Assembly (NCBI GenBank): GCA_905221605.1 | Contig: CAJNDS010002166.1 | Span: forward strand, 313,501 to 377,500 | Direction: 5' to 3' | DNA: 64,000 bases | From: Symbiodinium natans | Taxonomy: Eukaryota; Sar; Dinophyceae; Suessiales; Symbiodiniaceae | Shown here: positions 51,878 through 61,819 of the stretch, one piece after another | Numbering within the stretch: the first letter of the stretch is position 1 | How the letters are laid out: every line of letters begins with the position of its first letter | Position numbers and translations under genes: made by a program | Notes under the pieces: generated by a model | Database searches by the model: none | What the model was told of the DNA's origin: nothing | Seen by the model: the letters and a program-made list of their open reading frames with translations, nothing else

Positions 51878-52093
51878 TCTTGGGGCGCAGCCACATCTCC
51901 GGAAGGGCCCTGTAGGGTATTTAACGCAAGGGTCTAGGGTTCAGGGTTCTAGGGTAAAAGGTTCAGGGTGTTAGGGTTTAGGATTTAGGGTTTAGGGTTT
52001 AGGGTTTAGGGTTTAGGGTTTAGGGTTTAGGGTTTAGGGTTTAGGGCTCAGGGCTTGAGACTCCGGGGCTCGTGGGCTTGCGGGGCTGAAGAC

Positions 52094-52120
52094 CCAACTG
52101 GTTGATGGAATGAAGAGATC
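52094..52120 (-). CDS. GSG candidate microexon ISSFHQPV
   Basis: Between AGCGCGCAG|G and GTTGG|GTCTTC. Phase 2 in, 2 out, fitting the next exon. Confidence 0.45.
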
Positions 52121-53007
52121 CTGCGCGCTGGGTTTTCGGGGCCCCGCAAGAACTCTCTTTCAATGGGCTATTTCGGGGTGTATGGGTTTAGGGTTTAGGG
52201 TTTAGGGTTTAGGGTTAAGGGTTTAGGGTTTAGGCTCTAGGGTCTAGGGTTTAGGGTTTAGGGTTTAGGTTTAGGGTTTAGCATGTAGGGTTTAGGGTTA
52301 GGGTTTAGGGATGTATATCCACATCTTAGTATACACGTAGAGATACCCGCAGAAACGACAGATGATAAAGCAACAACTACTTCCAAGCCAACAAAGGGAG
52401 TCTCTGGGAAGCCACGAGGCCCCCGTACCCTAAACCCTAAACCCTAAACTCTAAACCCCAAACCCTAAACCCTAAACCCTAAACACCAAACCCTAAACAC
52501 CAAACCCTAAACCCGAAACCCGAAACCCTAAACCCTAAACCCTAAACCCGGGCGAGGAGAAGCAGCTTTCCTCTCCCGTAACCCAAACCCAGTCCCCGAA
52601 ACCCTGCCTGGACCCTAACAACTCCTGACGAACTTCGTGGCTCCATGAAAGAACCCCGACCCTAAACCCCAACCCCTAAACTCTAAACCCTATACCCCAA
52701 ACCCTAAACCCTAAACCCCAAACCCGAAACCCTCTACCCTAAACCAACCCTAAACTCGGGCGCCCGCGGCTGTGGCTGGTTCGGTATGAGCTGGTGCTGC
52801 TTCACCTGGCGCAGGGTCCGGGTCCCAGGGGGGTTTGTTCCTTAGGGCTCCCCAAGCTTCCCTTCAGCCTTGTTCAGGTACCTTCCCCAGCCTCTTCGAG
52901 CCCATGACCCCGCAACCTTAAACCCTTCACCCTAAACTCTAAACCCCTAAACCCCTAAACCCTAAACCCAAAACCCCAAAACCCCAAAATCGCACAAAGC
53001 GCCAAAC

Positions 53008-53067
53008 CCCGAAGGACTTCAAGGGGCTCTGTGCTTCTGTAAACGCGGCCTGGACTCGATCCCAATC
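53008..53067 (-). CDS. GSG candidate exon DWDRVQAAFTEAQSPLKSFG
   Basis: Between CCACCAAAG|G and GGG|GTTTGG, phase 0 to 0. Helical. Confidence 0.6.
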
Positions 53068-53228
53068 CTTTGGTGGTTCGAAGCAGGGGCTTAGGGCTCA
53101 GGCGCTTTGGGGATTTGGGACTTACCACAAATCCTGAGCCCTGAAGCCCCCAAACCTAAGCCCCGAAACGGGTGGATTTCTGTTTCGCAAACTTTTTTCT
53201 TGGGTGATTTTTTGGAGGGTTGGGGGTT

Positions 53229-53480
53229 GTGAGAGACCGTATACCTGGTCAGACTGATGGGACTGCACCCGTCTGCCCAAAGGGGATGCACCCCGGCAAG
53301 GGGTCTTAAGGGCTGCTGATGGACCACACGCACTGCAGCTTCTGGCACAGAAGACACGCATTCTAGCAGCGGCAGCGCTGGGTAAAATTGGCGCTCATAA
53401 CCTGTGAGAGACCTCATACCTGGTCATTCTGCCCACCCCGCTCCAGGAGGCTGATAGGACGACCAGTTCGCCCAAAGGTC
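53229..53480. repeat. Imperfect local duplication
   Basis: TGTGAGAGACC..ATACCTGGTCA and a later GCCCAAAGG occur at 53229-53285 and again at 53402-53480 with changes. Confidence 0.55.
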
Positions 53481-53548
53481 TGTAGTTTTTCTCTTTCTTA
53501 AGGATGAAAACCTCGATTTCTCCATGTTTTTACTAAGAGTATTTCACT

Positions 53549-53785
53549 AGGTTTTCGCTAGGACAAAGTCTATTGCCTCGCTATGTTAATAGCACTCGTA
53601 CTATTTTGCTTGGGTTCGCATTAACTTAGATTCTCCCCTGGGTTTTCCTCAGGAAAAACCCCATTGCCTGTGTATGTGTATAGGTTTTCCCCCGGAAAAA
53701 CTCTATTGCCCCTGTATATTAATAAGATTCCTACTCATTTTCATGTGGGCTTTACATGTTTCCTAGGTTTTTCCCGCGTAAAACG
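53549..53785. repeat. Degenerate repeats, each headed by a hairpin
   Basis: Units begin near 53549, 53641, 53683 and 53765 with GGTTTTC..GGAAAAACC-type hairpins, then CTATTGCC and TTAATA. AT-rich island. Confidence 0.6.
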
Positions 53786-54253
53786 GGACTTGAAAGCATT
53801 CCGATGTGTTTAATGCAAGCTGGCTTCTGGGCATGCAGTTGAAAGCAGCGAAGGGGCTGGGATAGGGGTGAGGAGGGGCACCCCCCCCCCCCCCCCCCCC
53901 CCCCCGCCTCCTCCCAGTTGCAAACACCATGCTTGCAGAACAGGTTTGGAATGGTAGCAATGATTTTTGCCTTTCTTTCTGTACATTGTTATTTCTTTGT
54001 TATTTCGTTCGTCTCTGTTTCGGTTCTTGCTTTCCTTCGCTATTTCTTTCTTTATTTCGTTATTTGCTTCTTTGTTTCTTGCTTTTTTTCGGCGCAGCCC
54101 CCCCCCCCCCCCCTAAGTTGCAAACACAATGCTCGCAGGTCTTCCAACGAACAAGCAATTCGCGACAAAATACACCCTCCACCCTAAACCCCTAAACCCG
54201 AAGCCCCACACCCCTAAACAAACCCCGAACCCCTAAACCCCTAAACCCTAAAC

Positions 54254-54303
54254 CGCCTGAAGCCCCGAAAGAATCAACTTGGCTCTGGAGAGCAGACTTG
54301 AAA
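54254..54303 (-). CDS. GSG candidate exon SSLLSRAKLILSGLQA
   Basis: Between TCCTCCAG|T and GCG|GTTTAGGG (repeat-derived donor). Phase 1 in, 0 out; both neighbours fit. Confidence 0.5.
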
Positions 54304-54533
54304 CTGGAGGGTTTAGGGTTTCGGGCTTAGGGAAGTTGAGGGTTTAGGGTTGAGGGTTTGGGGAAGTGTTTGGGGTTTAAGGTTTAAGGCTCAGGGCTTA
54401 GGGTTTAGGGTTTAGGGTTTAGGGTTTAGGGTTTACGGTTTACGGTTTAGGGTTAGGGCTTCGGGAAGTTTAGGGTTTAGGGATGTCTAGGGTTTGGGGC
54501 CTCGGGCTGATCCCTACACACCGAACCGCAGAC

Positions 54534-54587
54534 CATAAGAAAGGTTCGGCACCTCGATGTTGCTCACGACGAACTGGTATGGAACAC
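54534..54587 (-). CDS. GSG candidate exon VPYQFVVSNIEVPNLSY
   Basis: Between GTGGCGCAG|G and TATG|GTCTGC. Phase 1 in, 1 out. The in phase completes a Gly codon from the previous exon. Confidence 0.65.
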
Positions 54588-54855
54588 CTGCGCCACAAGA
54601 GCTTCTGAAGCAACCAAAAAAAGCGGCAAAACCCCTGACCTCTCAACCTAACCCCTATACCCCTACAGTACCCTTAACCCTTCAACAACATGTTATACCC
54701 TTGGAGTACCCTTAACCCTTCAACAACATGTGAGCTCTAGTTCCAGAAGACCGCCAAGAAAGTCCAACAGACTGTAAACAAACGCAGCCCAGAAACCCGA
54801 GCCCCACATGCCTAGGCTACGGCTAAACCCTCAACCCTAAACCCTAAACCCTAAA

Positions 54856-55600
54856 CCTCTCTATCATATGATAAGTTTAAACTTTAATGAATTCGTGGTT
54901 CATGGCCAGTTTTCGTGGTTCGTGGCCAATTTTTCGTGGTTCGTGACCACTTTTTGGTAGTTCATGACCAATCGACATTTTTTCGTGGCTCATGGCCAGT
55001 TTTCGTGGTTCATGGCCATTTGTTCGTGGTTCATGGCCAGCTTTCGTGGTTCATGGCCAAAATCGTTCGTGGTTCATGGCCCAATTTGTCGCGGCTCATG
55101 GCCAATTTTTCGTGGCTCATGGCCAATTATTCGTGGTTCATGGCCAATTGCTCGTGAGTTTTTAGTGGTTCATGGCCAACTTTTCGTGATTCATGGCCAG
55201 TTGCCGTCAAGGCCTGGGGTTTAGGGTTTCACGGCTCAAGGCCTGGGGTTTAGGGTTGGGGAGGGTGGGGTTTAGGGTTTCAGGGCCTCAAGGCCAGGGT
55301 TTCAGTTCAAGGCCTGGAGTTTAGGGTCCTTTCAACCAAATTCAAGGCAATGAGGTAAACAAAATTAGTTTGATTTTTTTGTGTCCGTTCGTTTCAAGGC
55401 TAGCGTAGCGCCCAAGAGATGCAATAATGGCAAGAAATGAGGTTAAGAAAATGAGCTGTTTTTAGGGATAGGCCTTTGAAACTGAGATGATCGGAGAATA
55501 CTTGTTGTTTTCGGAATGTTGTGGTTCTTTCGGTGGGTGGGTGTTATATCAGAGCCGTACATATAACTTTACCATGACACTGCTCGATCCGGAGCTGCTG
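54856..55600 (-). mobile_element. Dispersed element family X, copy 2
   Basis: Begins CCTCTCTATCA directly after CCCTAAA and ends GGAGCTGCTG directly before CCCTAAA, like copy 1, but is 745 bases. Shares AATGTTGTGG and GGTGGGTGGGTG near the right end. Confidence 0.6.
54893..55208. repeat. Tandem array of TTTCGTGGTTCATGGCCAA
   Basis: About 13-14 imperfect units of 19-25 bases; related to but different from the array in copy 1. Confidence 0.9.
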
Positions 55601-55920
55601 AACCCTAAACCCTAAACCCCAAACCCTAAACCCTAAACCCTACACCCTAAACCCTAAACCCTAAACCCTTACGGTTCAGGGCTTCGGGTCTGGGATCGTA
55701 AGGCCGCCTGACCCTTACAGACCCTAAACCCTGAACCCTAAATCCCAAACCCTTAACCCTCGGTTTAGGGTTTAGGGTTTAGGGTTTAGTGTTTAGGGTT
55801 TCGGGTTTCGGGTTTCGGGTTTCAGGTTTAGGGTTTAGGCTTTAGGGTTTGGGGTTTGGGGTTTAGGGTTTAGGGCTAAACTTCTAAACCCCCAAACCCC
55901 TTGCTTGCGCCGCTAGACAC

Positions 55921-55975
55921 CTGAGCAGTCGCACAGCGACGTGGGCGTCTCGCACCCTTGACAGGCGAAGCGGAC
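55921..55975 (-). CDS. GSG candidate exon VRFACQGCETPTSLCDCS
   Basis: Between CGGGCCAG|G and TCAG|GTGTCT, phase 0 in, 1 out. C-x2-C and C-x-C spacing is like a small zinc-binding motif. One of the clearest exons. Confidence 0.68.
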
Positions 55976-56261
55976 CTGGCCCGTGTTCAGCGTTTAGGTC
56001 TGTTGGGGGGGTGGGTTTGGGCGTTAGACTGAAGCTGAAAGCCCCATACTCCCCCTCCACCCTTTCGCAGCTCTCTCCGTCTCTATGCCTTTAAGGAACC
56101 AGGGTTTAGGGCGAGGGTGAGGGAGGGGGTGTCAAAGGCCAGAGTCCCCAATAAGGCGGATTTGCTAGAACCTGCTTTGGAGGCCCGCCCCCCTTTAGAT
56201 CCCGTTCCTTCGGACGCACCCCCTCCCGTGACCGCCTGGCTCCGGATGGTGGGGGGGATGC

Positions 56262-56303
56262 CTGCGTAGCTGAAGAAGACCTCAGGGTGCGCGGCAGCAG
56301 CTT
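56262..56303 (-). CDS. GSG candidate exon KLLPRTLRSSSATQ
   Basis: Between AACCCCAAG|A and CAG|GCATCC (GC donor), phase 0 to 0. An overlapping frame (EAAAAHPEVFFSYAG) is open too but out of phase. Confidence 0.45.
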
Positions 56304-56686
56304 CTTGGGGTTTAGGGCTTAGGCTTTAGGGTTCGAGAGAGGCGCAAGTAAAAAAAAAAAAAAAAAGTATAAGTGAAATAGCTGGAGATGATGGTGGCTA
56401 GTTGCGACCTTGTTGGGGCACGTATAAACCCTTCTGAAAGCTACCCAGGAACCTAAAGGTCGGGCTGTAGGAATAGGTGAAGGTGTTTTGGCTTTCGGTT
56501 TAGGGTGCAAGGTTTAGCTGGAGTAGCCCGTATGACCATATGTATGACACAGGAAAATTTCTTAGCTTTTGGGCAGAACTACCAAGTTGCCCCTAAACCC
56601 TAATCTAATCCCTAAATCCTAACCCCTAAACCCTTTTGGCGTTCGAGATGTTTAAAGAAATTCGGAGTGCGGGTAGGGCTGGGGAC

Positions 56687-56732
56687 CTCCAACCCTCCGC
56701 CAAGTTGCATCCTTGGTCTTGTAAGAGGTCTC
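56687..56732 (-). CDS. GSG candidate exon RPLTRPRMQLGGGLE
   Basis: Between TGCGACAAG|G and GAG|GTCCCC. Phase 2 in, 0 out. Confidence 0.45.
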
Positions 56733-57097
56733 CTTGTCGCAATGCTTTTTTGGGGTTTAGGGTCTAGGGTCTTTAGGGTTCAGGGTTTGGGGTTTAGGGT
56801 AGGATGTAGGGTGCAGGGTTTAGGGCTTCGGATTTAGGGCTTTAGGGTTTGGTTTAGGGTTTTGGGGGTGTGGTGGTTGTGCTTGTCCCCTTCAAGCCCA
56901 CGAAACCCTAGCCCGTCCCACATCTCAAAATCCTCAGCCGCAGCGTCGAAACTTGAACCCCCCTCATAACCTTGCTAGCGATCCCCCTTCCCTCCCCGCC
57001 CCCCCCACCCCCACCTGAGACAACATCAAAGCCAGTAGATCAACCCACAAGTACCCTCTCAGTGAACTATATCCGAAGAGAGCCCTGAACGCAAAAC

Positions 57098-57176
57098 CGA
57101 GGTCGGGCTGCATCATGAGCTCCTTCATCGGCGTGCCCGCAGCGTGCGTGAGGGGTGTAGAGTTGGGGATCAGGGG
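57098..57176 (-). CDS. GSG candidate exon
   Basis: PDPQLYTPHARCGHADEGAH then DAARP between CCTACAACAG|C and CTCG|GTTTTG. Phase 1 in, 2 out. A different frame with an ATG (MKELMMQPDL) is possible. Confidence 0.4.
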
Positions 57177-57454
57177 CTGTTGTAGGCCCCGGAGGCACTG
57201 ATGGGGTTGGGTAGAGAACTGACCACTGGGATTTTGGGGTTTGTAGGGTGCAGGGTTTTGAACACCTAAAGCCTAAACCCTAAATCCTGAGCCCTAAACA
57301 CCAACCCCTAAACTCTAAACCCACCCCACCGCAAGGTTTCGAAAGCCCTAAAAGGCCTACATCACTCCCCCCCCCCCAAAAAATAAATAATAATAAAATG
57401 AAAACCATAACCCTAAACCCTAAACCTTAAACCCAAAACCAGAGAGATAGATAC

Positions 57455-57538
57455 CTCTCAATGGAATCTGCAGACAGCTCTGCGAGCTGTCCTGCGTACT
57501 GGCAGATGCAGCGGCTCCCACAGATTTCGAGCACACGT
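57455..57538 (-). CDS. GSG most upstream exon seen
   Basis: VCSKSVGAAASASTQDSSQS then CLQIPLR between CCCAATACAG|A and AGAG|GTATCT. Phase 1 in, 1 out. The true first exon was not found. Confidence 0.45.
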
Positions 57539-57576
57539 CTGTATTGGGGACGAATATAGGGGCATTAATCTGAATA

Positions 57577-57655
57577 GGGTTTTGAGGGTTATTATAGTAT
57601 AAATATGAAGGGACCATAACGGAATACTATTCGCAATTATTCCGACCCCTATACT
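57577..57655. repeat. AT-rich dispersed repeat, copy 2
   Basis: Matches 26982-27070 in order of motifs; lies between the GSG and the membrane-protein gene. Confidence 0.55.
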
Positions 57656-57678
57656 ACGACGTCATGACCCCAAACTTC

Positions 57679-58371
57679 TCAGCATGGGGGGGCGACATCA
57701 GCTTCGCTGTCTTTGTCCTGCGTGTGCAGTTCATGCACGTCAGGGGAAGGGGCTGCGCAGCCCGAAGTTTTCGGCCGAACTCTGTACCGGGGATGCGAGC
57801 CGAGAAAGTAGAAAAGAAGACCCGCAAGGGGCAAAAATGTTGCGGCCAATGCCGCCATGGCTTCGATTTTGTGGATGCCTCCGAGGCTGCGATGTATTCT
57901 CAAATACTCGTTGTCTATACGAACCCCCGCCAGCCACATGGCCAGAATGCACACGAGGACGAGAACGTTCAGCAAGAAGTCACACCTCCGCCTTTTTCTG
58001 AGAAAGTAGGCGACCCGCAGACTAATCAAGAGGATCGTGGGGGCTATACCGAGCCACCAAGCTACGCCTCTTAGCAGCTCCCGGCCGATGGCATGGTGGT
58101 ACCTTCCCACATAGTGCCACTCAGCTGAAGCCGCGTCGATGAAAGCGAAAAACATGGGAACCATAGCGGTTATCAGCTGCCAGTAGCTTAGGAACTCGTT
58201 GCACAGCTGTTGCATGAGGCAATCCAAGACGTCACGGCGGACCACCGCGGTAAAATTGTCCTCACTTCCAAACCATGCACAGATGCACTTGAGAACCACT
58301 TGGCGATCGCAGACCATTGGTGTCCCTCGAGATGACACATGATTCATTTGGCAGCAGTGGCACGTCGTGTC
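57679..58371 (-). CDS. Membrane protein gene, last exon
   Basis: Begins DTTCHCCQMNHVSSRG and MVCDRQVVLKCICAWFGSED after TTGTTGCGCAG|G, then four to five hydrophobic segments (for example AMVPMFFAFIDAA, APTILLISLRVAYF, VLVLVCILAMWLAG, LPLAGLLFYFLG), and ends at TGA. The CDR..V...WFG pattern is usual for this expanded dinoflagellate family of unknown function. Confidence 0.7.
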   Translation of the reverse strand, partial: DTTCHCCQMNHVSSRGTPMVCDRQVVLKCICAWFGSEDNFTAVVRRDVLDCLMQQLCNEFLSYWQLITAMVPMFFAFIDAASAEWHYVGRYHHAIGRELLRGVAWWLGIAPTILLISLRVAYFLRKRRRCDFLLNVLVLVCILAMWLAGVRIDNEYLRIHRSLGGIHKIEAMAALAATFLPLAGLLFYFLGSHPRYRVRPKTSGCAAPSPDVHELHTQDKDSEADVAPPC

Positions 58372-58437
58372 CTGCGCAACAAGACATTCTTGTCAGGCCT
58401 TGTAGTCTAGTGCGAGGATGCAGAAAAAAAACATGAC

Positions 58438-58741
58438 TTTCTGTGATTTCTTTCTGTCCTGCAAGCTGAGGTGCGCGAGACTGCTCTGCAGTGTGTCAAT
58501 GGACCGGAAGTACTCCCGGAAGGATGCCACGATTGGGTAGAAACCGACTCCGAGAATGCACCCCTGCACCAGCACCACGTCATAGGTCCCATGCACATCT
58601 GGCAAAGCACCAAAACTGTTCACAAGCACGGCGAGAGCGAGCGAAAGCAGAAGGTAGCAGGGTCCCAAAATCGTCGGCCGAATGATGAGCTTCGGATTGC
58701 TCTGGCTGCGCAGAAAGGCGGCCAGCTCGAAAATGCACCAC
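58438..58741 (-). CDS. Membrane protein gene, WCIFEL exon
   Basis: After CTAGTCAG|G reads WCIFELAAFLRSQSNPKLII, then hydrophobic segments (LLLSLALAVLVNSFG; VVLVQGCILGVGFY) and SFREYFRSIDTLQSSLAHLS. Donor is AAA|GTCATG (66-base intron) or CAG|GACAGA (87-base, GA type); both keep frame. Confidence 0.68.
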
Positions 58742-58746
58742 CTGAC

Positions 58747-58837
<91 letters not shown>
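58747..58837. repeat. (TAG)n microsatellite at an acceptor
   Basis: About 30 TAG units; on the minus strand (CTA)n runs straight into the CTAGTCAG acceptor. Confidence 0.97.
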
Positions 58838-58840
<3 letters not shown>

Positions 58841-59101
58841 TTGAAAGTGCAGTAGAGGTACGCGGCCGCAACCAATCTCTTTCGTCTGATCGGCTATCTT
58901 TTCGGGCTCTGTGCGACAAAACCTGCTATAGTATGACATGCCTTCCCTTCCTACCAAATCAAACACTTGCAGCGCTGAGCACAGCTCCTCGCGTCCCCAC
59001 TACTTGTTTTTCACGCGGCTCGCAGCGTATAATCCGAGTCCTTCGAGGGTCCTGCATCGGCATCTAGGCCTAGGACAAACGCTTATCTCGTGCCCAGCCG
59101 C

Positions 59102-59329
59102 AAGCGGGAGGTGTAGCTGGGATCCCAGAGTACCAGCAGCGAATCGGAGCGCTTCAAGAAAGCGCCCATGTTAAAGATGCCCAGGGCCTTGCGCCTCTGA
59201 TCGTTCTGGTCGATGCAAAGCACGTCTAAGAAGATGCGCTGGCTGGGCTGCCAGAAAATCATGGCCAGCCAGTAGATAAAGAAGCCGCCAATAGAGACCC
59301 AAAAGCCTTCCCAGGGCAGAAGGTAAGAC
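59102..59329 (-). CDS. Membrane protein gene, LDVLCIDQ exon
   Basis: From CGTAG|G: SYLLPWEGFWVSIGGFFIYW (hydrophobic), RIFLDVLCIDQNDQRRKALG, then MGAFLKRSDSLLVLWDPSYT and SR, ending CGCTT|GCGGCT, a GC donor that splices in phase to restore SRLWCIFELA. The LDxxCIxQ ... LLVLW.P.Y.SRLWC.FEL arrangement is typical of this family and resembles TIR-type boxes (inference). Confidence 0.72.
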
Positions 59330-59929
59330 CTACGACATAAGAACGGCTTGTTGGCATTCAAGGACCTTGCTTCGTCTCACTCGCTGCAACACTATTTTCC
59401 CCACCGGCCTCGCGAACTTGAATAGTTCGCCCACGGATTCTCCATTCCAGGCAGCACCCCTCGCGGAAAGCACTTCAAGCACAATCATTGCTTAGTACTT
59501 CCCTTTACAGATCGACAGCTGCTTTGTCATTGTTCAGGTGCACAGATCCGAGAAGTGTACCAAGTTTGCGCAAGAGCAGGCGTGCTGACACAAATCGAGA
59601 AGTGTACCAATGGGGCCATATATGGCTCAAGACTGAGCACAACAGCGATATTTTTTTTGTGATTTGGGCTTTGGGGGATGAGATGCTTTGATTTGGATTG
59701 GTTGGGGCTTGTGAGCCTGGAGATCCTCCGGAAGAGAGCGTACCCTCAATGCACAACCCATTAGATGACCTTCCTCACAAGTCCAGCTCCAACTCATTAC
59801 GCCTTGGTTAATTACCAATAGTCCTAGCACTGGGCCCCCTATCCCACATCACCTTCAACAATCATGCTTCTACATTGAATCATGTTGGGGAGGCTCCAGA
59901 TCTTCAGGGAGCCCCTACATATTTCCGAC

Positions 59930-60074
59930 GTCCGTTTCACAGCCTGCGCCGAAGAAAATGGCCACCAACGTCACTCCCAGAAGGGAGGTGATGGCCGCTG
60001 CACGCGAGTTGTACAGGAAGAAGAGGGTCATGATCTTCTGCCACCTCACGCCAGTCATCGGACACCGCACATCC
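59930..60074 (-). CDS. Membrane protein gene, candidate exon 3
   Basis: DVRCPMTGVRWQKIMTLFFL, YNSRAAAITSLLGVTLVAIF from GGGGCTAG|G to GAC|GTCGGA; the alternative donor GAC|GTTGGT would keep the phase of the next exon. One membrane segment. Confidence 0.5.
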
Positions 60075-60757
60075 CTAGCCCCCAGGAGAACATGACGTTT
60101 TGGAAAGGCTCGTGTAGTGAGCCTGATTCCCCTACATACATGCTCTGCTCGATATATGCAGCGGACCTCAAATCGTGAAGTTGGTCCTCTGGCTGCTTTG
60201 AGACATGCAACCAAAAACATAGGAGCAATCAGGGGGTGCATTGCTGAGCAAACCGAAGCCAAGCGAATGCCTGTTCTAGCTACAGTTGTTTTTTTCATCT
60301 GCTTTCATCCTTTGCTTCCGAAGGACTACAAGGGCTCGTCTAGATGGTGCGACAAAGCGTTGCCTTCAATCCGGGAACTCTGTAACTCGCTCAACTCCCT
60401 ACAACCCCCAAGACACACTTCCGACAGCCACATGTGGCGCTGCAGCCCAATGAATCCCGCTGACGGATCTTCGATTTCCATTAAAGCCAACGTTTCAAAG
60501 CACCACGGAACTCTCTGCGCGCAGCTTGACAGCGGGGACTCGCGAATGAGCAACGCCTGGACAGTTGACTCGCAACTCTCCCTTCGTTCTGAGATTCTGG
60601 CCGGCTTCCATGCCAGCTATGGCTCCAGAATGCTCCAACTCTCCTGCCTGGCCGGGGGGGGGGGGGGATGTAAACCTTTCAAAGACCAACAAAATCGGAA
60701 AGAATCGGTTAAATCGTGGACCATATGTCTCTACTGCAAACAGTTCTTCATGCTAAC

Positions 60758-60995
60758 CTGAGGCCAGGCACTGGGGTAGCTGCACCGGTGAAGATCCTGC
60801 CCGTGTCCACCGCGCAAAGCCTGCGCAAAGCCTGGTAGCGTGTGAAGGCTTCTGCAAATCTCCAGTCGACGCTGAATCGTGGCACCAATAATCTTAACAG
60901 TAGGAATACCCCTGTTCCTAGCCATCCAAACCCCTGAAAAGAGCGTCTCTCGAAGCACTCGATGACATGTCGCATCAAGTCATGAACCCACCAAT
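60758..60995 (-). CDS. Membrane protein gene, candidate exon 2
   Basis: Reads LMRHVIECFERRSFQGFGWL, GVFLLLRLLVPRFSVDWRFA, ALRRLCAVDTGRIFTG to CTCAG|GTTAGC. Phase 2 out fits exon 3. A further open stretch (60326-60553) may be an alternative exon. Confidence 0.5.
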
Positions 60996-61197
60996 CTCAA
61001 GTCATGTGCCCATGATCCCAAACTCCAGATAAGACATGCTTCTTGCATTCGGAGCACCCGGAGCTTTGCAAGATACAAAAAACAATGATACGTACGGACA
61101 GTTACTCCCAAGACGACACTGCGAGCCTGAACCCTAAATCCCCTTGTTCCCTACCAATCGGCATAACTACCCGGCGCGAGGCCCCTCGTTTAGGGTT

Positions 61198-61240
61198 TAG
61201 GGTTTAGGGTTTAGGGTTTAGGATTTAGGGTTTAGGGTTG
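61198..61240 (+). repeat. TTTAGGG array inside the first intron
   Basis: About six units; further blocks at about 61370-61435 and CCCTAAA at 61541-61605 lie in the same intron. Confidence 0.95.
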
Positions 61241-61624
61241 TTTTGATCCGTGTGACAGCGGAAGGCCATGTGCGCGGGCGCGGCGCGGATGATATCTGCG
61301 TGGCTTGGCTCCATGCCGATAAGGTGGCGCGCCAGTTCGTCCTGGAACATATTCGTGAAACTGCTTGCGGTTTAGGGTTTAGGGCTCAGGGTTTAGGGTT
61401 TAGGTTTTAGGGTTTAGGGGTTAGGGTTTAGAGTGGACTTTGGGGGTATGGGGTCGGGTTGGGATGGTGGATCAAGCCTGTCGGCATTGCTCTCTGGCCG
61501 AGGCTGTCATTCGTATAGTTCACACTGGCGTAGCATGAGTCCCTAAACCCTAAACCCTAAACCCTAAGCCCTAAACCCTAAGCCCTAAACCCTAAACCCT
61601 AAGCTGCAAAGGGCGGGCTCTGAC

Positions 61625-61816
61625 GCAGGCTTTCCCAACCGCAAACCAGAACAGCATGCCACAGTTGCATGAAATCAAGCCAAACAACGTCTTGAACCAC
61701 ACGTGTACATTGTCCAACACTATCATGCCCTGACGGACCTGGCAGCAACAGCAGTCCTGCAATTTGTCAATGTCCCGAGGCACAGGCACCTCATTCGCAT
61801 CGTCGCTGTCCGCCAT
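61625..61816 (-). CDS. Membrane protein gene, candidate first exon
   Basis: ATG in a GCCATGG context opens MADSDDANEVPVPRDIDKLQ, DCCCCQVRQGMIVLDNVHVW, then a hydrophobic stretch to GKAC|GTCAGA. Same strand as the exons below and about 650 bases upstream of the next; joining it to this gene is inference. Confidence 0.5.
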
Positions 61817-61819
61817 GGC

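Larger units (their letters stand above)
20404..57538 (-). other. Giant split gene locus (GSG)
   Basis: Dozens of short minus-strand islands between TTTAGGG/CCCTAAA arrays translate without stops between consensus-like splice sites, with phases that agree over long runs. Examples of unbroken phase chains: 46226 to 42043 (apart from two alternative microexons) and 57538 to 54254. The predicted product is acidic to basic coiled-coil-rich with scattered Cys-pair motifs (FACQGCE..CDC; CIVCMEE; CPIC). No family assigned. Candidate stop codons at about 48.1, 29.5, 28.8, 22.4 and 20.4 kb mean that more than one gene is possible. Introns run from about 0.1 to 1 kb or more. The entries below give the individual exons, highest coordinate first in transcript order. 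Confidence 0.6.

Noticed and set aside
58393-58966. Poly-Leu and poly-Thr extensions next to the WCIFEL exon
   Set aside because: The (TAG)n microsatellite read through; the splice acceptor lies inside it.
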